From: Subtercola boreus
Lineage (GTDB): Bacteria > Actinomycetota > Actinomycetes > Actinomycetales > Microbacteriaceae
Direction: 5' to 3'
Length of the DNA: 64,000 nucleotides
NCBI RefSeq assembly: GCF_003399625.1
Contig: NZ_NBXA01000020.1
Span: 62,001 to 126,000, forward strand
Position numbers and translations under genes: made by a program. Shown here in pieces: positions 8,911 through 16,884 of the stretch. The notes beneath the pieces are model-generated. The model did not search any database, was not told where the DNA came from, and was given only the letters and a program-made list of their open reading frames with translations. The first letter of the stretch is position 1, and every line of letters begins with the position of its first letter.

Positions 8911-10329
8911 TCAGGTGGTGACGTACTGCTTCACAGCAACGGTGATGTCGCCGAGCGCCTTTTTGGCGTCGTCGAAGAGCATCCCGGTCTGCGGGAGGGA
9001 GAACAGTTCGTTCGGGATGCCGGCGTAGCCGGGGCTCATCGAGCGTTTGATGACGACTACGGACTTGGCGTGATCGACGTCGAGGATGGGCATGCCGGAG
9101 ACGGCGTTTCCGGTGCGGCGGGCTGCCGGGTTGGTGACATCGTTCGCGCCGACGACGAGCGCGACGTCGCAGGTATCGAAGGCGGGGTTGGCCTCGTCGA
9201 GTTGCAGCATCTGGCTGTAGGGCACGTTGGCCTCGGCCAGCAGCACATTCATGTGCCCGGGCATCCGGCCGGCGACCGGGTGGATGGCGTACTTCACGTC
9301 GATGCCATGGTCGGTGAGCAGTTTCGCGAGCTCGGCCACCTCGTGCTGGGCTTGGGATGCTGCGAGCCCGTAGCCCGGCACGATGATCACGTGGCGGGCG
9401 TAGGCCAGCTGCAGCCCGACGTCGTCTGCCGTCACCTCTCGAACGTTCGAGGTAGCGGATGCGCCAGTGGTAGCAGCAGTGCTGTCGCCGGTTCCGAAGC
9501 CTCCGAGCATGATCGTGAGTACCGACCGGTTCATGGCCTTGGCCATCTGCAGGGTGAGGATCGTGCCCGCCGCACCGACCAGGGCGCCGGCGATGATCAT
9601 CGCCTGGTTGTCGATCACGAAGCCGGCCATCGCGACAGCGAGCCCGGTCAACGCGTTCAGGAGCGAGACGACAACGGGAGCATCCGCCCCACCGATCGGC
9701 AGAACCATGAGAATGCCGAACAGGAGAGCCGCGACGAGCACGACGAGAAGGAGCGGCCACGACGTGGGCTGAAGGACTGTCAGCGCACCGGCGCTGACAA
9801 CGATGACCACCACAATGACGTTCACGATCCGGGCGCCGGGGAATTGAATCGGCTGGCCGGGGATGAGGCCCTGCAGTTTTCCGGCCGCGATGAGGGAGCC
9901 GGAGAGACTCACCGACCCGATGACGATGTCGAGCACGACCGGAACGCTGACAGAGGGAGTGAGACCGCCCGTCAGGTCCCGGCTGAGGAAGTCGGCGAAT
10001 GCCACCGCTGCTGCGGCCCCGCCGCCCACCGCGTTGAAGAGGCTGACAAGTTGAGGGATGTCAGTCATCTTCACCGACCGCGAGCGTATGACACCGAACG
10101 TGCCGCCGATAACGACACCCGCCACCAGGGCGACCCAGCCGAATGGGTTCGAGTTCGAGCTGACGATGGCGTACAGCAGAGTTCCGCCGACGGCCGTGAC
10201 CATGCCACCGGCAGAGAGGAGGTTTCCGCGCCGTGCGGTTCGAGGGGTTCGCATCTGGTGCAGCCCGATAACGAAGAGCACAGCAGCGGCGAGAAAGAAG
10301 AGTCCGGTGAGGAATGCGAACGGCGTCAT
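8911..10329 (-). CDS. pntB: NAD(P)+ transhydrogenase subunit beta
   Basis: The protein has 472 residues, the normal length for PntB. The first about 270 residues are hydrophobic and form the membrane part of the proton channel (dII), including VSLFNAVGGGAAAAVA. The rest is the soluble NADP-binding domain (dIII), with VIIVPGYGLAASQAQHEVAE and VALVVGANDVTNPAAR. The complex couples proton movement to hydride transfer between NADH and NADP+. The start overlaps the end of pntAB by four bases. Confidence 0.95.
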   Translation of the reverse strand: MTPFAFLTGLFFLAAAVLFVIGLHQMRTPRTARRGNLLSAGGMVTAVGGTLLYAIVSSNSNPFGWVALVAGVVIGGTFGVIRSRSVKMTDIPQLVSLFNAVGGGAAAAVAFADFLSRDLTGGLTPSVSVPVVLDIVIGSVSLSGSLIAAGKLQGLIPGQPIQFPGARIVNVIVVVIVVSAGALTVLQPTSWPLLLVVLVAALLFGILMVLPIGGADAPVVVSLLNALTGLAVAMAGFVIDNQAMIIAGALVGAAGTILTLQMAKAMNRSVLTIMLGGFGTGDSTAATTGASATSNVREVTADDVGLQLAYARHVIIVPGYGLAASQAQHEVAELAKLLTDHGIDVKYAIHPVAGRMPGHMNVLLAEANVPYSQMLQLDEANPAFDTCDVALVVGANDVTNPAARRTGNAVSGMPILDVDHAKSVVVIKRSMSPGYAGIPNELFSLPQTGMLFDDAKKALGDITVAVKQYVTT

Positions 10330-10664
10330 GACAACGTCCCGGGGGTGGTCGCCGGCTCTGCGGAGGCCGGTTTCGACGATCGTGTGGCGGGGGTGAACAT
10401 CCGGAGCATCCGGTCGGTGACGACGTACCCGCCGAAGACGTTGGCTGAGGCGAACAGCGCAGCGACGAACGTGAGAATGTACCCGGCCGGAGTGTTCGCG
10501 GCCGCGCCGATGGCGATTGCCCCGGCGATCACGACACCGTGGATGGCGTTTGCGCCTGACATCATCGGCGTGTGGAGGGTCGAGGGGATCTTGCTGATCA
10601 CCTCGAAGCCGACGAGCAGGCTGAGCACGAAGATGGCCAGGTTGCTGAACAGTGTCTCGGTCAT
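10326..10664 (-). CDS. pntAB: NAD(P)+ transhydrogenase subunit alpha 2 (membrane part)
   Basis: The protein has 112 residues and about three membrane spans. The signature KIPSTLHTPMMSGANAIHG is highly conserved in the membrane segment of the alpha subunit. In actinobacteria and some proteobacteria the alpha subunit is split into PntAA and PntAB, as here. It overlaps pntAA and pntB by four bases each, so the three subunits are translationally coupled. Confidence 0.95.
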   Translation of the reverse strand: MTETLFSNLAIFVLSLLVGFEVISKIPSTLHTPMMSGANAIHGVVIAGAIAIGAAANTPAGYILTFVAALFASANVFGGYVVTDRMLRMFTPATRSSKPASAEPATTPGTLS

Positions 10665-11821
10665 GCGTTCACGCTCTCCTGCGGTTCATGGGCTTGGAGC
10701 CGTGGGTTGATGATGCTGCCGTTGTGACAGATCAGCACGGCGGCATGGATGTCGGTGCTGAGGTCGACCTTGACCTGGTTGTCGGTCACGAAGGAGTCGA
10801 GCAGGGCCTGGATGTTGCGGGCGTACATCGCCGATGCGGAGGTCGGCAGATCGGCAGCCAGATCGCCGGCACCGATCACGCTCACGCCGCCGGCGGTTGT
10901 TACCGTTTGTCGATCGACCGACCCGTGCACGTTGCCGCCGAGACTGCTCGCGGCCAGGTCGATGCACACGGAACCCGGCTTGAGAGCTGCCAGGGTCTCG
11001 GCCGATACCAGCAATGGTGGAGTTCGACCGGGTACTTTCGCCGTGGTGATGATGATGTCGAACGCCACGAGTTCCCCTGCCAATTCGGCCTGCTGTGCAC
11101 TGCTCTCGTCTGCAGTGAGTGCCCTCGCGTAACCGCCGGCGGCAGTGCCTTCGGCGATGCTCGAGGTCAGGAAGCGTGCGCCCAGCGATTCCACCTCACC
11201 GCGGGAAGCGGGTCTGACGTCGTACCCGGTCACGACAGCGCCGAGTCGTCTGGCAGTTCCGATAGCCTGCAGCCCGGCCACTCCCGTGCCGATGACGATG
11301 ACACTCGCGGGCCGTGCCGTGCCCGAGGCGGTGATCATCATCGGCAGGTACCTGCCGAAGTGATCGGCGGCCAGAAGGGACGCCTTGTAGCCGGCGGCGC
11401 TCGCCTGGGAACTGAGCGCATCCATCGACTGCGCACGGCTCAGCGTGCGGGGCAATAATTCGAATGCAGCCGCCGTGACACGTGCAGCAGCAAGCGCCGA
11501 GACCAGCCCGGGGTCGTTCAGGGGGTCGAGCAGACCGAGCAGCAGCTGGCCGGCGTGCAGCTGGGCGACGGTGGTCGCATCGGGCGCGTGAAGCACCGCG
11601 AGCACGTCGCATTGCCCGATGATCTCGGCACGGGTCGCGAGGATCGCCCCGGCCTGCCGGTAGGCGGCATCCGGAAAGCTCGCCTGCTCCCCCGCACCGG
11701 GCTCGACCAGAACGTCCCGGTCTGCGCTCTTCAGCCGTGCGACTGTATCCGGGTCAAGGGCGACTCGTCGCTCTCCGGCCGCTGTTTCTTCCAGGACGCC
11801 GATGGTGATGTTCTTCGTCAT
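10661..11821 (-). CDS. pntAA: NAD(P)+ transhydrogenase subunit alpha 1 (NAD-binding part)
   Basis: I start at the ATG at 11821 (MTKNITIGVLEETAAGERRV, 386 residues); the open frame continues upstream but only through the inverted-repeat regulatory sequence. The N-terminal GERRVALDP is the AlaDH/PNT signature. The Rossmann motif GTGVAGLQAIGTARRLGA is followed by GYDVRP, and ITTAKVPGRTPPLL completes the dI domain. The ribosome binding site is weak. It heads the pnt-ald operon, and paired DevR-box-like sites lie 32-94 bases upstream of its start. Confidence 0.93.
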   Translation of the reverse strand: MTKNITIGVLEETAAGERRVALDPDTVARLKSADRDVLVEPGAGEQASFPDAAYRQAGAILATRAEIIGQCDVLAVLHAPDATTVAQLHAGQLLLGLLDPLNDPGLVSALAAARVTAAAFELLPRTLSRAQSMDALSSQASAAGYKASLLAADHFGRYLPMMITASGTARPASVIVIGTGVAGLQAIGTARRLGAVVTGYDVRPASRGEVESLGARFLTSSIAEGTAAGGYARALTADESSAQQAELAGELVAFDIIITTAKVPGRTPPLLVSAETLAALKPGSVCIDLAASSLGGNVHGSVDRQTVTTAGGVSVIGAGDLAADLPTSASAMYARNIQALLDSFVTDNQVKVDLSTDIHAAVLICHNGSIINPRLQAHEPQESVNA

Positions 11822-11852
11822 ACCCCGAGAGTGCGCCCGTGCGCAGACCCGA

Positions 11853-11915
11853 ACCAGTGCCGAAGGTCCCGTGGCAACACTCGCGCCCACGGCCCGCGGG
11901 ACCTTCGGCACTGGT
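11853..11915. promoter_or_regulatory. inverted pair of DevR-box-like motifs between pntAA and adh
   Basis: A perfect 19-base inverted repeat has its left arm at 11853-11871 and right arm at 11897-11915. Each arm contains a 15-base box GGGACCTTCGGCACT (minus strand at 11856-11870, plus strand at 11898-11912). The box centres are 42 bases apart, about four helical turns, so two dimers could bind on one DNA face. The spacer separates the divergent pnt-ald and adh operons and could coordinate both. Arms this long could also form a cruciform or RNA hairpin. Confidence 0.65.
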
Positions 11916-11978
11916 ACCTGCGGGGCGAGTGCCGCGAGGCTGGTGACATCCCAGCCGCGTCATCAGAAGGGTTCCATT

Positions 11979-12989
11979 ATGAAAGCCGCTGTCGTCACCC
12001 AGTTCGGTTCCCCGCTCGAGATCGAGGACCGTGTCGTTCCGGTACCCGGGGTGGGTGAGGTGCTGATCCGTATGGAGACGTGCGGGCTTTGCCACACCGA
12101 CATCCATGCGGCTCACGGGGACTGGCCCGTGAAGCCGACCGTGCCGTTTATTCCGGGGCACGAGGGTGTCGGCATCGTCGAGGCGCTCGGCGCGAATGTG
12201 ACGGGCAGGGTTGTCGGTGAGCGGGTCGCGATCCCGTGGCTTGGTTTCGCGTGTGGTGAGTGCCGTTACTGCATCGATGGTCGGGAGACGCTCTGTGAGC
12301 AGCAGCAGAACAGCGGTTATTCCGTGAACGGTGCCTTCGCCGAGTATGCCGTCGCCAGCGCCCGCTTCGTGATCCCGGTGCCCGACGGTATCAGCGCTCT
12401 GGATGCGGCTCCGCTGACGTGCGCCGGTGTCACGACCTACAAGGCGTTGAAGGTTGCCGGCATCATCCCCACGGAGACCGTCGCGATCTTCGGCATCGGG
12501 GGTCTCGGTCACCTGGCGGTGCAGTATGGACGCATCATGGGCGGCACGGTGATCGGTGTCGACATCGAAGACGAGAAGCTCGATCTTGCCCGGGAGCTCG
12601 GTGCGGAGTTCACGGTGAACGCTTCGACGGTCGATCCTGTGGCGGCGATCGCGGAGCTCGGCGGTGCGGATGTCGCGGTGGTGCTTGCCGCGTCCCCAAA
12701 GGTCTTCGAGCAGGCGTTCGCCTCGCTGAAGCGTGGTGGGCGCCTGATCTGCGTCGCGCTGCCCGCCGAGGGCACCATGAGTATCCCGATCTTCGAGACC
12801 GTGCTGAAGGGCATCTCGATCATCGGGTCGATCGTCGGGACCCGGCAGGATGTCGCGGAGGTGTTCGCTCTGCACCTGGCGGGCAAGACGCGGGTCATCG
12901 CCCAGACCCGCACGCTGGATCAGGTGAATGCGGCGATGGCTGAGGTGCTCTCGAGCACGGTGCCGGCACGTCTCGTCTTCCAGTTCTGA
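11979..12989 (+). CDS. zinc-dependent alcohol dehydrogenase (AdhP-like)
   Basis: The ATG at 11979 is preceded by AGAAGGG and gives the standard N-terminus MKAAVVTQFGSPLEIEDR (336 residues). Catalytic zinc ligands are in CGLCHTDIH and GHEGVG; the structural zinc loop is CGECRYCIDGRETLC; the NAD-binding motif is GIGGLGHLA. All key residues are present. This is the propanol-preferring/ethanol-active AdhP-type subgroup. It is probably cotranscribed with the flavin-Usp fusion gene 30 bases downstream and shares the DevR-box-like pair with the divergent pnt-ald operon. Alcohol to aldehyde (this gene) to acid (ald) to acyl-CoA (acs, prpE-like) is a complete route within the window. Confidence 0.92.
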   Translation: MKAAVVTQFGSPLEIEDRVVPVPGVGEVLIRMETCGLCHTDIHAAHGDWPVKPTVPFIPGHEGVGIVEALGANVTGRVVGERVAIPWLGFACGECRYCIDGRETLCEQQQNSGYSVNGAFAEYAVASARFVIPVPDGISALDAAPLTCAGVTTYKALKVAGIIPTETVAIFGIGGLGHLAVQYGRIMGGTVIGVDIEDEKLDLARELGAEFTVNASTVDPVAAIAELGGADVAVVLAASPKVFEQAFASLKRGGRLICVALPAEGTMSIPIFETVLKGISIIGSIVGTRQDVAEVFALHLAGKTRVIAQTRTLDQVNAAMAEVLSSTVPARLVFQF

Positions 12990-13019
12990 ATTTTCAACAA
13001 CCACCCAAGGAGAAACACC

Positions 13020-13898
13020 ATGGTCATGACAACAGAGGACTTCGACCAGTGGTCACCGCAGGGCCCGGTCACCGAGCTCTCGGTCGAGCACTGCTGGAAC
13101 CTGCTCGACGGGTCGACCTTCGGCCACCTCGGCGTCAGCGTCGACGACCAACCCGAGATCTTCCCCGTCAACTACGTCGCTGATGGGCGCACGATCGTCT
13201 TCAGGACAGCCCGGGGCACGAAGCTCCGCGAGCTCGTCGCGAACAGCGCGGTCGTGTTCGAGGTCGACGCGCAGCTCGAGAACGGTGCCTGGAGCGTGAC
13301 GGTGAAGGGCGCGGCCGAGATGCTCGGGCCGGACACCCCTGTTCCCGCCGCGGCGGACGTGCTTCTGCCCCGCTGGGTTCCGACCGCAGAGTACCTCTAC
13401 GTACGAATCACTCCCACCGACATCCGGGGCCGCCAGTTCGAGCGGCAGCTCCGCCTGATCGTGCCCCCACGCCCCCGTACCACCCGCGTCGTCGTCGGCC
13501 TCGACGGGTCGGAGGCCTCCCTCGATGCGCTCCGCCGGGCCGTTCTCGTCGCCGAGGGCATCGGCGCAACCGTGCAGACGGTTGTCGCCTGGCACACTCC
13601 GAGCTCCGTCGGTACCTTCGGGTACAGCGACTGGACGGCCGAAGCCGACGCCGAACAGATCCGTGACACGGCAACCGAGACGGTCTTCGGCGACGCCCCG
13701 CCCGACTGGCTCACCCCGACGGTGCGGGAGGGCTACCCCGCCCAGGTGCTCATCGACGAGAGCAGGGGCGCGGAGATGCTGATCGTCGGCAGTCGCGGCC
13801 ACGGCGGGTTCGCGGGCCTCCTTCTCGGCTCCGTGAGCACCGCCTGCGCCGAGCACGCGCACTGCCCCGTGCTCATCATGCACGCCCCCGGCTCATGA
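13020..13898 (+). CDS. fusion of flavin split-barrel (pyridoxamine oxidase-like) and universal stress domain
   Basis: The protein has 292 residues after AAGGAG. Residues 1-140 form a PNPOx-like split barrel: FGHLGVSVDDQPEIFPVNYV, a pattern shared with Rv1155/F420- or flavin-binding proteins. Residues 155-292 form a UspA domain with VVGLDGSEASLDALRR and the complete ATP signature VGSRGHGGFAGLLLGSVS. The Usp half is very similar to the protein encoded at 5419. The fusion suggests cofactor binding coupled to a nucleotide-binding module. It is probably in an operon with adh. Domain identities are clear; the biochemical role is unknown. Confidence 0.88.
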   Translation: MVMTTEDFDQWSPQGPVTELSVEHCWNLLDGSTFGHLGVSVDDQPEIFPVNYVADGRTIVFRTARGTKLRELVANSAVVFEVDAQLENGAWSVTVKGAAEMLGPDTPVPAAADVLLPRWVPTAEYLYVRITPTDIRGRQFERQLRLIVPPRPRTTRVVVGLDGSEASLDALRRAVLVAEGIGATVQTVVAWHTPSSVGTFGYSDWTAEADAEQIRDTATETVFGDAPPDWLTPTVREGYPAQVLIDESRGAEMLIVGSRGHGGFAGLLLGSVSTACAEHAHCPVLIMHAPGS

Positions 13899-13915
13899 CC
13901 GCGCCCCGAGAACGA

Positions 13916-14893
13916 TCAGTCGTCTGCCGGAGCGTTCGATTCCGGCGGAATGACGACCACCGGGCAGGTGGCGTGGGCCGCGCACTCGGTGCTCACCGAG
14001 CCGAGGAGGAGCCCGGCGAAGCCGCCGTGGCCGCGGGAGCCCAGAACGAGGAGCCGTGCGTGAGCCGACCGGGCGAGCAGTTCCGATGCGGGCTGTGAGA
14101 GTGCCGCCCGGTGGGTGACCACGACGGCGGGATGACTGGTGAGGAAGACTGCGGTCTCTGCGACGAGATCGCGCTGCACTCGCGCCGTGACCTCGTCGAA
14201 GGAGGGAACGGAGCCGAATTCCTCGCTGAATTGGCGGGGAATGCGGTCGATGCTCCAGGTGCGCACGATCTCGACCCCGCAGCCGAGATCCTCCGCTGCC
14301 CTCAGCGCCCACTGCAGAGCCCTGTCGGCATTCATCGATCCGTCGTGCCCGACGACGACCACGTCGCGTTCGCCAGGCTGCGGTTCGGCATCCGTTCTGC
14401 TGCCGTGACCCGTCGCCGCGCGGGGTGCGTGGAAGACGGCGACGGGGCAGTGGGCATGCTCCGCGCACTGGCTGCTGACCGACCCGAGCAGAAGGCCGGC
14501 GAAGCCGCCGAGACCCCGGCTGCCCACGACGAGGAGTTCGGCCGTCGCGCTCTCGCCGATCAGCACGCGTGCCGCCGATCCCTCGACGACCTGCTGCTCG
14601 TAGCCGTCCGGAGGGGTGTCGCCGAATACTTCCCGGATGGCAGCCGAGAGTCGGCCCTCGGCGTCTTCCCGCGGCGAGAACGTTCCGGGGAACGGGCTGT
14701 ACGAGATCGGGTAGGCCCAGGTGATCAGCGCGCGGAGGGCCAGCCCCCGCCTCCCGGCCAGTTCGCCGGCGTAGCGGAGCGCCTCGACCGACGAGGGTGA
14801 GCCGTCGACACCGACGACGATGCGTGCGGGTCCTGGTGCGGGTGCGGATGCGGATGCGGGTGCGGATGCTGTTCCGGGTGCTGTGGTGTCCAT
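13916..14893 (-). CDS. universal stress protein, two UspA domains
   Basis: The protein has 325 residues. An Ala/Pro/Ser-rich leader of about 20 residues, encoded by imperfect hexamer repeats (14820-14880), precedes two complete Usp domains. Both carry full ATP-binding signatures: VGSRGLGGFAGLLLGSVSSQ near residue 140 and LGSRGHGGFAGLLLGSVSTE near 290. A DevR-box-like site lies 35-49 bases upstream of the start, inside the end of the upstream ABC ATPase gene. The gene follows that ATPase by three bases, so it may be both the last gene of the ABC operon and separately induced. Confidence 0.9.
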   Translation of the reverse strand: MDTTAPGTASAPASASAPAPGPARIVVGVDGSPSSVEALRYAGELAGRRGLALRALITWAYPISYSPFPGTFSPREDAEGRLSAAIREVFGDTPPDGYEQQVVEGSAARVLIGESATAELLVVGSRGLGGFAGLLLGSVSSQCAEHAHCPVAVFHAPRAATGHGSRTDAEPQPGERDVVVVGHDGSMNADRALQWALRAAEDLGCGVEIVRTWSIDRIPRQFSEEFGSVPSFDEVTARVQRDLVAETAVFLTSHPAVVVTHRAALSQPASELLARSAHARLLVLGSRGHGGFAGLLLGSVSTECAAHATCPVVVIPPESNAPADD

Positions 14894-14896
14894 GGC

Positions 14897-15631
14897 TCAA
14901 GCGTCCGCTGTCACCGCCTCGCCGGCCAGAGTCGAAGGTCCCGGAGCCCCCTGGCGGGTCGCAACTCCGTCCACCATCAGGTACGACGTGTCGAAGCGGT
15001 GCAGCTGCTGCTCGTCGTGGGTCACCAACACGGTCGCCGTGTTCTGCTCGATCGTCAGCCGGGTGATGAGGTTCAGGATGCTCGTTCCGCGCGCCTGGTC
15101 CAGGGAACTGGTGGGTTCGTCGATGACGAGCACGGTCGGGTCGTTCATGAGCGCGCGGGCGATGTTGACGCGTTGGCGCTCTCCTCCGGAGAGCATCGCC
15201 GGCATCCTGTCCGCCTGCCGTTCGACCCCGACGGCGGCCAGGAGATCCATCGCATGGGATCGGCCGTGTCTGCGCGATCCCGACCTCTGCCGTCCGGATC
15301 CCAGCCGCTCCATCACCAGCAGCTGCTCGAGCGAGGTCAGCGCAGGCAGCAGGTTCGACTGCTGGAAGACGATTCCGAGGTGATCCCGGCGGAGCGCCGC
15401 ACGCTCGGCGGGTGAAAGCGCGGTCACTTCGACGTCATCGATGCGTACCGACCCGGAGTCTGGCCGGATGAGCGTGGAGATGACCGCCAGCAGGCTCGAC
15501 TTGCCCGAGCCCGACGGGCCGGTGATGCCGACCACGCTCCCCCGGCTGATGGTGAGTGACACGCTGTCGACGGCGACGATCCGGCTGGCCCCGTCGGGGT
15601 AGGTCAGCGTGACGTTCTCGAGCGTGATCAT
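14897..15631 (-). CDS. ABC transporter ATP-binding protein (MacB/LolD-like)
   Basis: I start at the ATG at 15631 (MITLENVTLTYPDGASRIVA, 244 residues), which overlaps the permease stop by four bases. Walker A GPSGSGKSS, signature MLSGGERQRVNIARAL, Walker B VLVIDEPTSS and the H-loop VTHDEQQ are intact. The sequence class is that of MacB/LolD ATPases, which pair with FtsX-type permeases and move lipoproteins, peptides or small molecules using force across the membrane. The partner permease is directly upstream. The substrate is unknown. Confidence 0.9.
   Translation of the reverse strand: MITLENVTLTYPDGASRIVAVDSVSLTISRGSVVGITGPSGSGKSSLLAVISTLIRPDSGSVRIDDVEVTALSPAERAALRRDHLGIVFQQSNLLPALTSLEQLLVMERLGSGRQRSGSRRHGRSHAMDLLAAVGVERQADRMPAMLSGGERQRVNIARALMNDPTVLVIDEPTSSLDQARGTSILNLITRLTIEQNTATVLVTHDEQQLHRFDTSYLMVDGVATRQGAPGPSTLAGEAVTADA
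14928..14942 (-). promoter_or_regulatory. DevR/DosR-box-like motif before Usp gene
   Basis: The minus strand reads GGGACCTTCGACTCT, matching the local pattern GGGACC-N3-GRCNCT. It lies within the last codons of the ABC ATPase gene, 35-49 bases upstream of the Usp start at 14893. That spacing fits activation of a short-leader or leaderless transcript. Confidence 0.5.
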
Positions 15632-16698
15632 CGGTTGCTTCCCAGCGCGGTGAGGGGGTCGGCTCGCGTCACCGAACGAAGAGCGAAAGCGGCGCCCAGC
15701 AGTCCGAGAGCGATCATCGCCACGGCCGGGACCAGGGTGGTGTACCAGGCGAGGATGAACGGCAGAACACTGCCGACGACGGCTCCGAAGCCGGCGGTGG
15801 CGCCGATGCCGACTCCCACCCCGACGACGAGCACGAGGGCCGCCTCGCCGAGCGAGTCGGTGACGAGCATCCGGTTGGAGGCACCCAGGGCCTTCAGGAT
15901 GGCGACGTCGGGCTGTCGTTGCATGCCCCACACGGTGAAGAACGCACCCACGACGAGCGCCGAGATCCCGAACAGCATCGCGACCATGAGCAGCAGGGAT
16001 CCGATCTCCGAGCGAAAGGCGGAGAGCGCCGTCAACGAGCCGAACGGGGTCTGGGAGGTGGTACCGGTCGCTGTGTCGGCCGACGAGAAACCGGCGTCTG
16101 TGCCGTCGACCGCGAGCACGGTGGAGAAGGCACCGGGGTTGCCGGAGGCGCCGGCGCTGGATTGCCAGTCGACCAGTGAGACCCAGGCGACGGCCGTGTG
16201 GGAGTACCAGGTGTCTGCTGTGACGGCGTCGACGACGTATCCGGCGCCTGCCAGAGTGACGGTGTCCCCCACCGCGGCGTGCAGGGTCGACGCAGCCGTC
16301 GCCGGCAGGGTGATGTGGCCGGTCTCTCTCGGCACAGCCGAGCCGAACGACGTGTCGGCGCCGAAGAGGGCGACCGCCACCTGCCGGGAACCCGAGTGGA
16401 GCCGGGTCTGGCTGATACCGACAGGATGCACGGAGCTGATACCGGGAGCCGCCGACCAGGTCGCCGCCTGTGCCGCGGTGATCGTCGAGTCCGAATAGCT
16501 CAGACTGCTGCCGTCGGCCGGAAGAGAGAAGACAATGCGATCTGCGGGCAGTGCCAGCACCGCCGAGATGTTCTGGTTGGCCAGCCCCGCGGTGAGGCCT
16601 GCGAGAAACCCGACGAGCAGGGTGATGAGGGCGACGACCGAGGCGATCAGGATGAATCGGCCCCGGGCGAACCTCAGGTCGCGGAGTGCGACATACAT
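15628..16698 (-). CDS. FtsX-like ABC transporter permease
   Basis: The ATG at 16698 (MYVALRDLRFARGRFILIA) gives 356 residues. One membrane span lies near residues 16-40, then a large extracytoplasmic domain (about 45-230), then three spans near 245-350 (LLLMVAMLFGISALVVGAFF and following). This is the MacB/FtsX layout. It forms a four-base overlap with the ATPase gene. A perfect DevR-box-like site lies 86-100 bases upstream, so the exporter may belong to the stress regulon. Confidence 0.87.
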   Translation of the reverse strand: MYVALRDLRFARGRFILIASVVALITLLVGFLAGLTAGLANQNISAVLALPADRIVFSLPADGSSLSYSDSTITAAQAATWSAAPGISSVHPVGISQTRLHSGSRQVAVALFGADTSFGSAVPRETGHITLPATAASTLHAAVGDTVTLAGAGYVVDAVTADTWYSHTAVAWVSLVDWQSSAGASGNPGAFSTVLAVDGTDAGFSSADTATGTTSQTPFGSLTALSAFRSEIGSLLLMVAMLFGISALVVGAFFTVWGMQRQPDVAILKALGASNRMLVTDSLGEAALVLVVGVGVGIGATAGFGAVVGSVLPFILAWYTTLVPAVAMIALGLLGAAFALRSVTRADPLTALGSNR

Positions 16699-16783
16699 TC
16701 GAACAGGCCCTCCCTCATGACGGACGCCATGCCTCCAGCGAGGAGTGCGTGCATCAACGATGCTGCAGACCGGTTCGCTGCGG

Positions 16784-16798
16784 AGGGCCGAAGGTCCC
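16784..16798 (-). promoter_or_regulatory. DevR/DosR-box-like motif before ABC exporter operon
   Basis: The minus strand reads GGGACCTTCGGCCCT; both half-sites match the local consensus best of all sites seen. It lies in the intergenic space upstream of the permease start at 16698, at 86-100 bases, nearly the same offset as the sites upstream of 2898 and 5419. Confidence 0.6.
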
Positions 16799-16884
16799 GT
16801 GGAGATGACCTGCATCGAGGAGCGAGGCGCGGGAGGCGAGGCGCGGGAAGCGCGACCCGGGCCGCGGGATCCGGGCCGCGGGCT

